From assembly GCA_045613545.1 (NCBI GenBank), contig JAZLBD010000009.1, positions 1 through 64,000 of the forward strand: DNA of 64,000 nt, read 5' to 3'. Below, in pieces: positions 1 to 7,011 of the stretch. The notes beneath the pieces are model-generated. The model was not told the DNA's origin and did no database searches. It saw only the letters and a program-made list of their open reading frames with translations. How positions within the stretch are numbered: position 1 is the stretch's first letter; every line of letters starts with the position of its first letter. Position numbers and translations under genes: made by a program. Source of the stretch: Scatosoma sp045613545 (GTDB lineage: Bacteria > Bacillota > Clostridia > Christensenellales > Borkfalkiaceae).

Positions 1-100
<100 letters not shown>

Positions 101-110
101 TTTCAACAAG

Positions 111-145
111 AAGAAGTCTTGCTATCGCTAGACTTCTTTTCCTTT
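111..145 (+). terminator. Rho-independent terminator of the rRNA operon
   Basis: A perfect 9 bp stem pairs AAGAAGTCT (111-119) with AGACTTCTT (130-138), followed by a T-rich run directly after the 5S gene. Confidence 0.85.
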
Positions 146-159
146 TATACGAAATATGC

Positions 160-188
160 TTGACAGAAACGGCTAAATATATTAGAAT
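160..188 (+). promoter_or_regulatory. Sigma-A promoter of the YjdF-like gene
   Basis: TTGACA (160-165), a 17 bp spacer and TAGAAT (183-188). The box ends 29 nt before the start codon of the membrane protein gene. Confidence 0.75.
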
Positions 189-217
189 ATCTTTTAGGGA
201 AAGCAAAGGAGTGGGGC

Positions 218-970
218 ATGGACGAAACTATCACGCAACAATCTAATAAAAAAGCGAAAATTGATCGGATTCTTCGAATCACAACGTTCGTTGCGTGTGA
301 ACTATTCACGCTTGCTTCTTTGATTTATTTTATCGCGTCGAAAAGATACGATTCGATTTGGACGTGCGCGTGGACTTTCTTAATTTTGCTTATTCCACAA
401 GTGGTATCTATTCTATTACGCGTAAAAGCGAACGTCGTCTTCTTTATCGTCGTACAGCTTTATTGTTTAGCGCCCATGATGGGGCATAGCTATCATTTTT
501 ATTATACCGTGGCTTGGTGGGATGAGCTTTTACACACGCTTGGCGGGGTTGTTTTTGCTATTTTGGGGGCATTCCTCTTGAAGGTTATCAACCGTGGAGG
601 CAAGGTAAACGTGTTTACCACGGCGTTTTTTGCGCTCCTTTTCTCGATTAGCGTGTCTGCCGTTTGGGAGCTGTTTGAATACGCGATGGACACCTTTACG
701 GGCAGTGATATGCAAAAAGATACGTTTATTGATTTTATCCACTCTTACTTGCTTGGCGGAAAAACGGGCGAGCTTGGCGTGATTGATAAAATCGACCAAA
801 TAATCATCAACAATACGGCGTTGGAGGGGTATATTGATATCGGATTGATTGATACGATGACGGATATTCTCGTGGAAACGGTAGGCGCGGTGGTCTTCTT
901 CGTTTGGTATTTAATCGATCGGGAACGACATCCGTTGATTGTATTCCACAACCGAAAAAAGAAGGAATAA
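218..970 (+). CDS. YjdF/DUF2238-family integral membrane protein
   Basis: This 250-residue protein has about six hydrophobic segments. It carries the features I associate with the YjdF (DUF2238) family: a WWDELLHTLGG block around residues 100-110, an S/WELFEYA block near 150, and a DTMTDILVETVGA block near the last helix. Members are membrane proteins of unknown biochemical role. An AAGGAG Shine-Dalgarno sequence lies just before the ATG. The gene has its own promoter and terminator, so it is monocistronic. The family call rests on motif memory; the function is unknown. Confidence 0.75.
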   Translation: MDETITQQSNKKAKIDRILRITTFVACELFTLASLIYFIASKRYDSIWTCAWTFLILLIPQVVSILLRVKANVVFFIVVQLYCLAPMMGHSYHFYYTVAWWDELLHTLGGVVFAILGAFLLKVINRGGKVNVFTTAFFALLFSISVSAVWELFEYAMDTFTGSDMQKDTFIDFIHSYLLGGKTGELGVIDKIDQIIINNTALEGYIDIGLIDTMTDILVETVGAVVFFVWYLIDRERHPLIVFHNRKKKE

Positions 971-981
971 CGGATAGAAAT

Positions 982-1020
982 AAAAAAGAGAGGTCTAATT
1001 AAATCTCTCTTTTATTTTTT
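982..1020 (+). terminator. Terminator after the YjdF-like gene
   Basis: AAAAGAGAG (984-992) pairs with CTCTCTTTT (1005-1013), followed by a T-rich tail. Confidence 0.8.
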
Positions 1021-1042
1021 TCTTAAATGAGGCTAAAAATAG

Positions 1043-1071
1043 TTGCCCTCCAAGGAAAAATGTGCTATACT
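1043..1071 (+). promoter_or_regulatory. Promoter of tRNA-Glu
   Basis: TTGCCC (1043-1048), a 17 bp spacer and TATACT (1066-1071), ending 21 nt before the mature tRNA. Confidence 0.75.
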
Positions 1072-1092
1072 ACATAAGCATTCAAGAGAAAC

Positions 1093-1167
1093 GGCCCGTT
1101 GGTCAAGCGGTTAAGACACCACCCTCTCACGGTGGTATCATGGGTTCGAGTCCCGTACGGGTCACCA
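1093..1167 (+). tRNA. tRNA-Glu (anticodon CTC)
   Basis: A full cloverleaf folds here. The acceptor GGCCCGT pairs with ACGGGTC, the anticodon stem CCACC/GGTGG encloses CTCTCAC with anticodon CTC, and the T-loop is GGTTCGAGTCC. The 3' CCA is encoded (1165-1167). Degraded copies of its 3' end occur downstream and are listed separately. Confidence 0.96.
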
Positions 1168-1204
1168 GCAAAAACGCACACCTTCAATGGTGTGCGTTTT
1201 TGCT
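1168..1204 (+). terminator. Terminator of tRNA-Glu
   Basis: A near-perfect 15-16 bp stem pairs GCAAAAACGCACACC with GGTGTGCGTTTTTGC around a 6 nt loop, immediately after the tRNA CCA end. Confidence 0.85.
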
Positions 1205-1276
1205 GTCGCCCGTACGATTTGGGGCGAACCCACGGTTCGGAAAATCTTTGATTTTCTTTGAGCGTAAGCGAAAGCC

Positions 1277-1291
1277 CCCGTACGGGTCACC
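1277..1291 (+). repeat. Copy of the tRNA-Glu 3' end (first)
   Basis: CCCGTACGGGTCACC repeats the tRNA-Glu T-arm/acceptor end (1152-1166) exactly. Such copies next to a tRNA gene are typical of integrase attachment sites or of tandem tRNA decay; no integrase gene lies in the window. Confidence 0.7.
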
Positions 1292-1397
1292 TTTTGCTGC
1301 ACCCTGCACGGGAAGTACGCCAAACCCATCGGTTCGCACGAGCAAGCCTTGCTTGCGACGCTCTCCGAGAGGTCTCCGCTTGCGGAGTATCGGATAT

Positions 1398-1414
1398 ACC
1401 CGTACGTGGCACCA
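1398..1414 (+). repeat. Copy of the tRNA-Glu 3' end (second, degenerate)
   Basis: ACCCGTACGTGGCACCA resembles tRNA-Glu 1151-1167, including the CCA end, with a few changes. The AT-rich block with two unknown genes begins shortly after it. Confidence 0.55.
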
Positions 1415-1475
1415 TGAACGGTTTGAGTTGTTTCATTTTCTAAAACGCTTTTCTTATTTTGCTTATGCCATTTTG

Positions 1476-1504
1476 TTGCAACGCTTTCAATTTTATGATA
1501 TACT
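1476..1504 (+). promoter_or_regulatory. Promoter of the AT-rich gene pair
   Basis: TTGCAA (1476-1481), a 17 bp spacer and TATACT (1499-1504). The -10 box ends only 7 nt before the ATG at 1512, so the transcript should start at or next to the start codon. Confidence 0.7.
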
Positions 1505-1511
1505 GTTACAT

Positions 1512-1898
1512 ATGGAAAACAAATATTTAATGGTTTTATCTGCGTTTATCCAAAAAGAAAAACGCGAAAGAATTTTATTTGAATTAAAATCAATAAAAAA
1601 GCGTGAAACGGCTTTTTCAAAAATGTCTAATTTTTCCAAGTGCTTTAATGAAAAGAATATAAGCATAAATTTGTCGCATTTGGAAGTCGAAAACGCAATA
1701 AAAATAATAAAGGACTCCGTTAGTAGCACAAATTGCTTTGATTTAGCATATAACGAAGTTTGTCCTATATCCAAGGCTTATGAACGTGCTGTTGCTTCTT
1801 ATATGTTTAACGCTTTAATCATTGACGAGCAAACTATTGTCTATATAGGAGAAGTTGAGTTTGGTGCTTCTAAAAAATACATATTAAAAAAGGTTTAA
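1512..1898 (+). CDS. Hypothetical protein, first gene of an AT-rich pair
   Basis: This 128-residue protein is lysine-rich and basic, with no signal peptide or membrane segment, and I do not recognise it. The frame is open much further upstream through the tRNA. I chose the ATG at 1512 because base composition changes there and a good promoter ends 7 nt before it. No Shine-Dalgarno sequence is visible, which fits a leaderless mRNA. The gene is clearly more AT-rich than its neighbours and ends 1 nt before the next gene. Acquisition by horizontal transfer next to tRNA-Glu is an inference. Confidence 0.65.
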   Translation: MENKYLMVLSAFIQKEKRERILFELKSIKKRETAFSKMSNFSKCFNEKNISINLSHLEVENAIKIIKDSVSSTNCFDLAYNEVCPISKAYERAVASYMFNALIIDEQTIVYIGEVEFGASKKYILKKV

Positions 1899-1899
1899 A

Positions 1900-2208
1900 A
1901 TGAAATATTCGTCTGAACTGTTTATTAAAAATATTGAATATTTAGTTAAGTATGGCGGTGAACCCGAAATTGAAATAATCATGAAAGGCGATAAAAAAAT
2001 TTTTATTATCGCTTATGAAGATTTTATAGACTTTTACGATGAAAATGATAATTATCAAAAACTTGAAAATATTAAACAAGCAGTCGAAAGAATCGACTTT
2101 TCAAATATTTTTGATATAATTGAAGATGGCGGTATGGATTTATCTCGTCCTATTGAAGAACAATCCATGCTCGTTGATGGTGAATTATGGTTAACGCCTT
2201 CCCGTTAG
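1900..2208 (+). CDS. Hypothetical acidic protein, second gene of an AT-rich pair
   Basis: This 102-residue protein is rich in Asp and Glu (about 27 acidic residues) and soluble in character. I do not recognise the family. It starts 1 nt after the stop of the preceding gene, so the two are probably translationally coupled, and it shares that gene's AT-rich composition. A basic first protein paired with an acidic second one resembles toxin-antidote or effector-immunity pairs, but no toxin motif is visible and that reading is speculative. Confidence 0.65.
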   Translation: MKYSSELFIKNIEYLVKYGGEPEIEIIMKGDKKIFIIAYEDFIDFYDENDNYQKLENIKQAVERIDFSNIFDIIEDGGMDLSRPIEEQSMLVDGELWLTPSR

Positions 2209-2240
2209 GTTCGATTTAGGTTGGCTATGGCGCACCAAAC

Positions 2241-2270
2241 AAAGCACGGGAAACAGTCCTGTGCTTTTTT
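2241..2270 (+). terminator. Terminator after the AT-rich pair
   Basis: AAAGCACGGG (2241-2250) pairs with CCTGTGCTTT (with one G-T pair), followed by a T run. Confidence 0.8.
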
Positions 2271-2352
2271 GTTGACGTGTTTTCTTTTTATGCTTTCAAA
2301 ACGCCATAGTTTATATGTGAGCGAGTTTCTTTTCAAAAACAATCTAAAAGGC

Positions 2353-2381
2353 TTGCCTTTTAGAGGTGGGTGTGATACAAT
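2353..2381 (+). promoter_or_regulatory. Promoter of the uridylyltransferase operon
   Basis: TTGCCT (2353-2358), a 17 bp spacer and TACAAT (2376-2381), 30 nt before the start codon. Confidence 0.7.
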
Positions 2382-2411
2382 AAAAATACAAGTAATTTTT
2401 GCGAGGAAGGT

Positions 2412-3635
2412 ATGAAAAATATACGCGAAACTCTTAAAAATGAAAAGCAAACGCACCTTTTACACTTTTTTGACGAGCTTTCTATAGCGCAAAAGGAAAA
2501 TCTCGAAAAGCAAATAAACGAGATTGATTTCGCGCTTTTAGACCATTTGAAACAACCCGCCGATTTAAGCGGAGCAGGGCGGGATATTCAGCCGATTAAG
2601 GGGCTTGATTTGACGGAAATTAAGGAAAGGGAATCAATCTTCCGCGCAATTGGGAAAACCGCGATCAAACAAGGAAAGGTAGCGTGCGTGCTACTTGCCG
2701 GCGGACAAGGTACGCGCCTTGGCTCGGACGCGCCGAAAGGGGCGTACGATATCGGAGAAACCAAGCCCTTATACATTTTCGAGCAACAAATTTGCAATCT
2801 TTTATCGGTGGCGGACGAATGCGAGGCTTATCCTCCGCTTTACGTGATGACGAGCGAGAAAAACGACCTCGAAACGAGGAAGTTTTGGGCAAGTCATAAC
2901 TATTTTGGTTATCCACAATCGCAAATTGCCTTTTTCAAGCAAGAAATGGCGCCTGCCGTTGATTTTGACGGTAAAATTTATTTAGAGGATAAGGACAAAA
3001 TCGCGTTGTCCCCGAACGGCAATGGTGGTTGGTTTACCTCGCTTATGGAAGCGGGACTCGATAAAGACCTTGCAAAACGTGGTGTGGAATGGCTCAACGT
3101 GTACGCCGTAGACAATGTGCTCCAAAGAATGGCGGACCCCGTTTTCGTTGGCGCGACGATAGAAAGCGGTGCGCATTGTGGCGCGAAAGCGGTGCGTAAA
3201 GCTTATCCCGAGGAAAAGGTGGGAGCTCTTTGCTTGGCGGACGGAAAACCTGCTATTATTGAATATTACGAGCTTACGGAAAGCATGGCAAACGCTCGCG
3301 ATGAAAAGGGCGAACTTGTCTATCGCTACGGCGTCATTTTGAATTATTTATTCCGTTTAGAGAAGTTGCGGGAAATAGCGAAACGCCCGATCCCCGTGCA
3401 CGTGGTAAAAAAGAAGATAAGCTATATCGACGAGCAGGGGAATTTCCAAAAACCGACGACGGAAAACGGGTATAAATTCGAAACGTTGATCATCGATCTG
3501 ATCGAGCTTATGGAAAGGGTGTTGCCGTTTGAAGTAGAGCGGGAAAAAGAGTTTGCCCCCATCAAAAACAAGACGGGGATAGACAGCGTAGAAAGCGCAA
3601 GAGAACTGTTAAAAAAGAACGGAGTGACACTGTAA
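2412..3635 (+). CDS. UDPGP-family UTP-sugar-1-phosphate uridylyltransferase
   Basis: This 407-residue enzyme belongs to the eukaryotic-like UDP-glucose/UDP-N-acetylglucosamine pyrophosphorylase family. The nucleotide-binding signature LLAGGQGTRLGSDAPKG lies near residues 94-110, and a sugar-binding GNGGW motif lies near 203-207. It should couple a sugar 1-phosphate (GlcNAc-1-P or Glc-1-P) to UTP in the cytoplasm for cell-envelope sugar nucleotides; which sugar is used cannot be told. An AGGAAGG ribosome site precedes the ATG. Its stop overlaps the start of the next gene by one base. Confidence 0.85.
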   Translation: MKNIRETLKNEKQTHLLHFFDELSIAQKENLEKQINEIDFALLDHLKQPADLSGAGRDIQPIKGLDLTEIKERESIFRAIGKTAIKQGKVACVLLAGGQGTRLGSDAPKGAYDIGETKPLYIFEQQICNLLSVADECEAYPPLYVMTSEKNDLETRKFWASHNYFGYPQSQIAFFKQEMAPAVDFDGKIYLEDKDKIALSPNGNGGWFTSLMEAGLDKDLAKRGVEWLNVYAVDNVLQRMADPVFVGATIESGAHCGAKAVRKAYPEEKVGALCLADGKPAIIEYYELTESMANARDEKGELVYRYGVILNYLFRLEKLREIAKRPIPVHVVKKKISYIDEQGNFQKPTTENGYKFETLIIDLIELMERVLPFEVEREKEFAPIKNKTGIDSVESARELLKKNGVTL

Positions 3636-3988
3636 TGGCGACGAATTTAGAAGGCAACGAAACTCTGCAAAAATTCATCAAACTTTTAAGCGATTTGAAC
3701 CACCAAACGGCGCGCGTGTTTGAAACGGGGAGGCTGGACGTTTTGCATCAAATGAACAAAACGATCCAACAAATCCACGATATCCAACAGGCGGGAAAGG
3801 AGGATGCTTATACGGCGATCGAAGAGGACGCGCAGATGATTTATAAAAATTTCAACGCAATTATCGGTATGCTTAGGTCCAGCGAGGACGTCACGAACGA
3901 TCTTGTGGCAATGCGCGCCGTCAAAAAATTCTTGAAAAATATCTTTGACGCAAACATTCAGATTTTAACGGCGTACGGCTTAATTTAA
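3635..3988 (+). CDS. Hypothetical helical protein
   Basis: This 117-residue soluble protein looks all-helical, with no membrane segment or catalytic motif. Its ATG overlaps the TAA of the uridylyltransferase gene (TAATG arrangement), so it is translationally coupled to that gene and probably acts in the same process. The heptad-like spacing of Leu and Ile suggests a helical bundle. I do not recognise the family. Confidence 0.7.
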   Translation: MATNLEGNETLQKFIKLLSDLNHQTARVFETGRLDVLHQMNKTIQQIHDIQQAGKEDAYTAIEEDAQMIYKNFNAIIGMLRSSEDVTNDLVAMRAVKKFLKNIFDANIQILTAYGLI

Positions 3989-3994
3989 CAAACG

Positions 3995-4024
3995 AAAACG
4001 GACGAAAAATCGTCCGTTTTTTTA
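3995..4024 (+). terminator. Terminator of the uridylyltransferase operon
   Basis: AAAACGGACG (3995-4004) pairs perfectly with CGTCCGTTTT (4011-4020), followed by Ts. It also lies at the end of the convergent DUF4363 gene and may serve both strands. Confidence 0.88.
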
Positions 4025-4399
4025 TAGAATGTTTTCGAGTTTTAACGAATAAGAATAGGGGATTTTTTGCGAAAGCGCAATTAAAACTTCTATCTTGGGT
4101 AAAGCGTCCTCGTATTGATATACAAAGAGATATCCAAGCGCTTCGTTAAGCTGATAATCGACCGTTTCAATGCTCGTATGTGGGATCCATATATGCAACG
4201 AACGCTTTTTTTCATTCCAAAAAGTAAGAATGGCGTCGCCGTCTTGATGGCTCGCCGTTTTGTCCTCCGATTTTCGATAGAGAGCTACGAGCATATTCTC
4301 AAACGTCGTAAAAATTCGATTGATTTGACTCGTCTCATATAAGGAAATGCCGACGAGTAAAAGGAAGGAAATGCAAATACTGAAGAGTGTTTTTACCAT
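4022..4399 (-). CDS. DUF4363-family membrane-anchored protein
   Basis: This 125-residue protein has one N-terminal membrane helix (residues about 4-22), followed by a helical extracytoplasmic domain containing a W-x-x-K-K segment. It matches my memory of the DUF4363 family, which typically sits downstream of a DUF421 gene in Clostridia. I chose the start at 4399 over an upstream in-frame ATG because a GGAGG site lies 9 nt before it. It overlaps the end of the DUF421 gene by 7 nt (ATGGTAA), indicating translational coupling. The function is unknown. Confidence 0.75.
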   Translation of the reverse strand: MVKTLFSICISFLLLVGISLYETSQINRIFTTFENMLVALYRKSEDKTASHQDGDAILTFWNEKKRSLHIWIPHTSIETVDYQLNEALGYLFVYQYEDALPKIEVLIALSQKIPYSYSLKLENIL

Positions 4400-5079
4400 A
4401 AATTTTCCTCCAAATGCACGAAAAACACCTCGTATGGCGAGCCTTGTTTTTGCAAATAACATTTACCTCTGCCGTCCATCGTCATCACGAAAACTTGTTT
4501 GGGACTTTTGATTCCACGATTTTTAAGGAGGGTAGAAAAAAACTCCGGCTCTTTTTTCGTTTTCGCTATATTTTTCTTTTGGAATTTCCCCTCATGGATA
4601 ATAAGAACAGAAATGGACGTTTGAAATTGCTCATAATTTTTTTTCGGCAACGCCGAAAAAGACCCGTTCGCTTCGTAGAGCGCGTAATCGACGGAGTCAA
4701 GAGAAAAATACCCCGCCCCGCGCATGGATTCGACGAGGTCGGAAACGTCTAAATTATTCTTTTTAAGCTCTGCGCCGTCTATTCCGTTTTTATTGATCAC
4801 GATGCTGGGTCTACCGCCTATAAGAGACTTCATGGGCGGGATCGTCATATCAAGTAGACAAACGATTTGATGTAAAAAATAGATCGCCAAGATCGAAACA
4901 ATGCCGTATAAAAGGGGGATAGAGGTATCTGCCATCGGGATGCACGCGAGGTCGGAAATAATTAAAGTGATAACAAGTTCAAACGGTTGCATTTCGCCGA
5001 TTTGCCGTTTCCCCATCAGTCGCATAACGACGAGTAAGGTGGCGAATACGATAATGGTGCGAAGAAAAATAAGTGCCAT
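4393..5079 (-). CDS. DUF421 (YetF-family) membrane protein
   Basis: This 228-residue protein has three N-terminal membrane helices containing the family signature MRLMGKRQIGEMQPFEL, then a soluble domain with GRPSIVINKNG. YetF/DUF421 proteins are membrane proteins of uncertain role in spore-forming Bacillota. I prefer the ATG at 5079 to a TTG at 5130 because family members begin just before the FLRTII helix. Neither start has a clear Shine-Dalgarno sequence. A -10-like AATACT lies 6 nt before 5079, so a leaderless mRNA is possible, but no good -35 is present. Confidence 0.82.
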   Translation of the reverse strand: MALIFLRTIIVFATLLVVMRLMGKRQIGEMQPFELVITLIISDLACIPMADTSIPLLYGIVSILAIYFLHQIVCLLDMTIPPMKSLIGGRPSIVINKNGIDGAELKKNNLDVSDLVESMRGAGYFSLDSVDYALYEANGSFSALPKKNYEQFQTSISVLIIHEGKFQKKNIAKTKKEPEFFSTLLKNRGIKSPKQVFVMTMDGRGKCYLQKQGSPYEVFFVHLEENLW

Positions 5080-5134
5080 ACGGACAGTATTCGAAAAAAA
5101 AGGGAAAATATGTATAAAAAGTTTCGTCAAACGC

Positions 5135-5163
5135 TTGCAAAATCAAAGGGAGAGGGGTATAAT
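5135..5163 (+). promoter_or_regulatory. Promoter of the THF riboswitch-folT transcript
   Basis: TTGCAA (5135-5140), a 17 bp spacer and a consensus TATAAT (5158-5163). Transcription would begin around 5170, immediately before the riboswitch. Confidence 0.8.
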
Positions 5164-5171
5164 AATAAAGT

Positions 5172-5270
5172 CAAAGAGTAACGAAAGGTGCGTGAAGTGC
5201 CATCGAACGGGACGTTGTCGATGGACGAAAGAGGGAAAACTCTGCGGTATCTTTCGTGCGTCCGCTTTTT
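5172..5270 (+). promoter_or_regulatory. Tetrahydrofolate (THF) riboswitch
   Basis: The conserved THF aptamer blocks occur in order: GAGTA (5176-5180), GTGCGTGAAGTG, AACGGGACGTTGTC, then CTCTGCGGTA, with a P2-type helix pairing ACGAAAG with CTTTCGT. The aptamer sits directly between a promoter and a folate-type ECF transporter gene, the usual setting. Downstream, ACCTC (5293-5297) can pair with GAGGT (5311-5315) and hide the ribosome site. GTCCGC (5260-5265) can instead pair with GCGGAC (5289-5294) and disrupt that hairpin. Folate binding should hold GTCCGC in the aptamer and so switch translation off; the mechanism is inferred. Confidence 0.87.
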
Positions 5271-5323
5271 AGCATCTAGTGTTTTACAGCGGACCTCTCG
5301 TTTTTCAGCGGAGGTTTTTTCTT

Positions 5324-6094
5324 ATGGAAAAAGAACAGGTAATCGAATCAATAGAAGAAAATAGCCCCAAACAAAAAAAACTGTTTTGGGAACGAGTGAA
5401 AGAGTATTGGCAAGACGCCGCAAAGAATATCACGAATACGAAAATGCTCGTATACGCCGCGCTTATTTGCGCGCTACGAATCGCGATTAAAGCGTTAAAA
5501 ATCCCCGTTCTTCCGGGCAAATTATCTATTTCGTTCGACTCCTACGTCAACGCGCTTGGCTCTCTCGTGTACGGGCCGGTCGTGGGGCTTATCGTAGGGG
5601 CGGTTAGCGACACGATCGGCGCGATATTCTTCCCAACGGGCGCGTATTTTTTTCCTTTTATTTTCGTGGAAATGTCTTCGTCCTTTATTTTCGGACTATT
5701 CTTATGGAAACGAAAAATAACCGTACCGCGCGTTGTTTTAGCGAAATTCATCGTGAATCTCTTCTGTAATATTTTTTTAACCTCCCTTTGTATGAAGTGG
5801 ATGTACGCCTATTTTGCAACGGATAAGACCTATTCGCTTATCAACTTGGTGCGGATCGTCAAGAATTTGATTTTATTCCCCTTGGAGGGTATTTTGATTT
5901 GTTGCGTTCTTCACGCGTTTATCCCTGCGTTAGCGCAGTTAAAACTCCTTAAAAACGGTCGGGCGGAGTTAAAGCCGAAGCGGAAAGATTTTATACTCGT
6001 AGGCGTGTTGTTGCTGTTGTCGGTTGGACTCGTCGCCTTTTACGTTTTATTTTTACAAGGCTGGCTCGCGAATCATAATATCAAACTTTTTTGA
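5324..6094 (+). CDS. folT: ECF transporter S component, folate-specific (FolT-like)
   Basis: This 256-residue membrane protein has six hydrophobic segments after a charged N-terminus of about 45 residues. The FDSYVNALGSLVYGPVVGLIVGAVSDTIGAIFFPTGAYF region is typical of energy-coupling-factor substrate-binding components. The folate assignment comes from the THF riboswitch directly upstream. The shared EcfA/A'/T energy module is not in the window. I chose the ATG at 5324 over 5279 because GGAGG (5310-5314) lies 9 nt before it and is the site the riboswitch would mask. Confidence 0.85.
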   Translation: MEKEQVIESIEENSPKQKKLFWERVKEYWQDAAKNITNTKMLVYAALICALRIAIKALKIPVLPGKLSISFDSYVNALGSLVYGPVVGLIVGAVSDTIGAIFFPTGAYFFPFIFVEMSSSFIFGLFLWKRKITVPRVVLAKFIVNLFCNIFLTSLCMKWMYAYFATDKTYSLINLVRIVKNLILFPLEGILICCVLHAFIPALAQLKLLKNGRAELKPKRKDFILVGVLLLLSVGLVAFYVLFLQGWLANHNIKLF

Positions 6095-6124
6095 GGAAAA
6101 GAGTAAGAACGGGCAAAAATTTAT

Positions 6125-6160
6125 AAAATCGTTAAGGCAGTCCTTGACGATTTTTCTTTT
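6125..6160 (+). terminator. Terminator of folT, overlapping the lgt promoter
   Basis: AAAATCGTTAAGG (6125-6137) pairs with CCTTGACGATTTT (6142-6154), followed by Ts. The 3' arm contains the -35 box of the next promoter. Confidence 0.85.
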
Positions 6161-6172
6161 TTATGTTATAAT
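6144..6172 (+). promoter_or_regulatory. Promoter of the lgt-plsY operon
   Basis: TTGACG (6144-6149), a 17 bp spacer and TATAAT (6167-6172). The -35 hexamer lies inside the folT terminator stem, and the T run forms part of the spacer. Confidence 0.8.
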
Positions 6173-6216
6173 AACATAAAATTTATCCCAAAAAAAACCC
6201 TTCGAAGGAGAAAATT

Positions 6217-7011
6217 ATGCTTCCCGATAAAATTTTCGGATTGTTTTATATGTACGGTCTTATGATCGGTATTGGAATACTCGCTTGCTTTGGCGTGCTT
6301 TTTTGGTACGGGAAAAAGAAAAAGATTGAAGAAAAATTTATTGATTTTATATTCTATAACGCAATTTTCTCGATCGCTTTTGGGTTTTTAAGCGCCGCGC
6401 TTTTCCAAGCGACGTATAACTATATCGAAAACCCCGAAAAAGGGTTTAAGTTCGACGGCATCACCTTTATCGGCGGTTTGATCGGAGGGGTGGTAAGCTT
6501 CTTAGCGGTGTATTTCCTTATGCACAAGCGCTACAAAACCCGTTTATACGAAGTGCTTTCAATGGCGCCTTGCGCCATCTTAATCGCGCACGCGTTTGGG
6601 AGAGTGGGGTGTTTTTGCGCGGGGTGTTGCTACGGCAAGCCGACGGACAGCTTTTTAGGGATCAAATTCCCCGAGCTTGGCTATCCCGTTCATCCCACGC
6701 AACTGTACGAAGCGGCGTTTTTGTTTATCCTCTTTGGAGTGTGCTTTTATCTTTTGATGAAGAAAGATTTCAAGCATAATATGAGCGTGTATTTGATTTG
6801 CTACGGAATCTTCCGTTTTTGCATCGAATTTTTACGCGCGGACGAAAGAGGCTCGTTTATCGGAAGCATTTCCCCCTCGCAATTTTGGTCGCTTTTGATG
6901 GTGCTCGGCGGGGTAGCGGTCTATTTCTTGGTGGAACACCTCTACAAGAAAAATGCAAAAAATGAAGAAGACGGCGGGGAACAAGAAGAAAGAGAGGAGA
7001 CGCAATTATGA
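6217..7011 (+). CDS. lgt: Prolipoprotein diacylglyceryl transferase
   Basis: This 264-residue polytopic enzyme moves diacylglycerol from phosphatidylglycerol to the lipobox cysteine of prolipoproteins in the cytoplasmic membrane. The Lgt signature HAFGRVGCFCAGCCYGKP lies at residues 125-142, followed by HPTQLYEA. The C-terminal tail is highly charged (Glu-rich). An AAGGAG site precedes the ATG. It opens a long co-directional operon that also contains lspA, the next enzyme of the pathway, and its last 4 bases overlap pncB. Confidence 0.96.
   Translation: MLPDKIFGLFYMYGLMIGIGILACFGVLFWYGKKKKIEEKFIDFIFYNAIFSIAFGFLSAALFQATYNYIENPEKGFKFDGITFIGGLIGGVVSFLAVYFLMHKRYKTRLYEVLSMAPCAILIAHAFGRVGCFCAGCCYGKPTDSFLGIKFPELGYPVHPTQLYEAAFLFILFGVCFYLLMKKDFKHNMSVYLICYGIFRFCIEFLRADERGSFIGSISPSQFWSLLMVLGGVAVYFLVEHLYKKNAKNEEDGGEQEEREETQL

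Larger units (their letters stand above)
1168..1511. other. Gene-free stretch after tRNA-Glu with degraded tRNA-end copies
   Basis: These 344 bases hold no credible coding region. They contain the tRNA terminator, two degenerate copies of the tRNA-Glu 3' end (1277-1291 and 1398-1414), two small hairpins (around CTCCGCTTGCGGAG near 1373-1386 and CAAGCCTTGCTTG near 1343-1355), and the promoter of the following AT-rich gene. An open frame does run through the tRNA, but it would translate a structural RNA and is rejected. Confidence 0.8.

Noticed and set aside
1062..1511. An open frame running through tRNA-Glu and into the gene at 1512
   Set aside because: It would translate a tRNA and its terminator. 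Composition and promoter position place the real start at 1512.
2209..2411. A right-hand attachment repeat bordering the tRNA-Glu island
   Set aside because: No convincing third copy of the tRNA end is found after 2208; only a terminator and a promoter are present.
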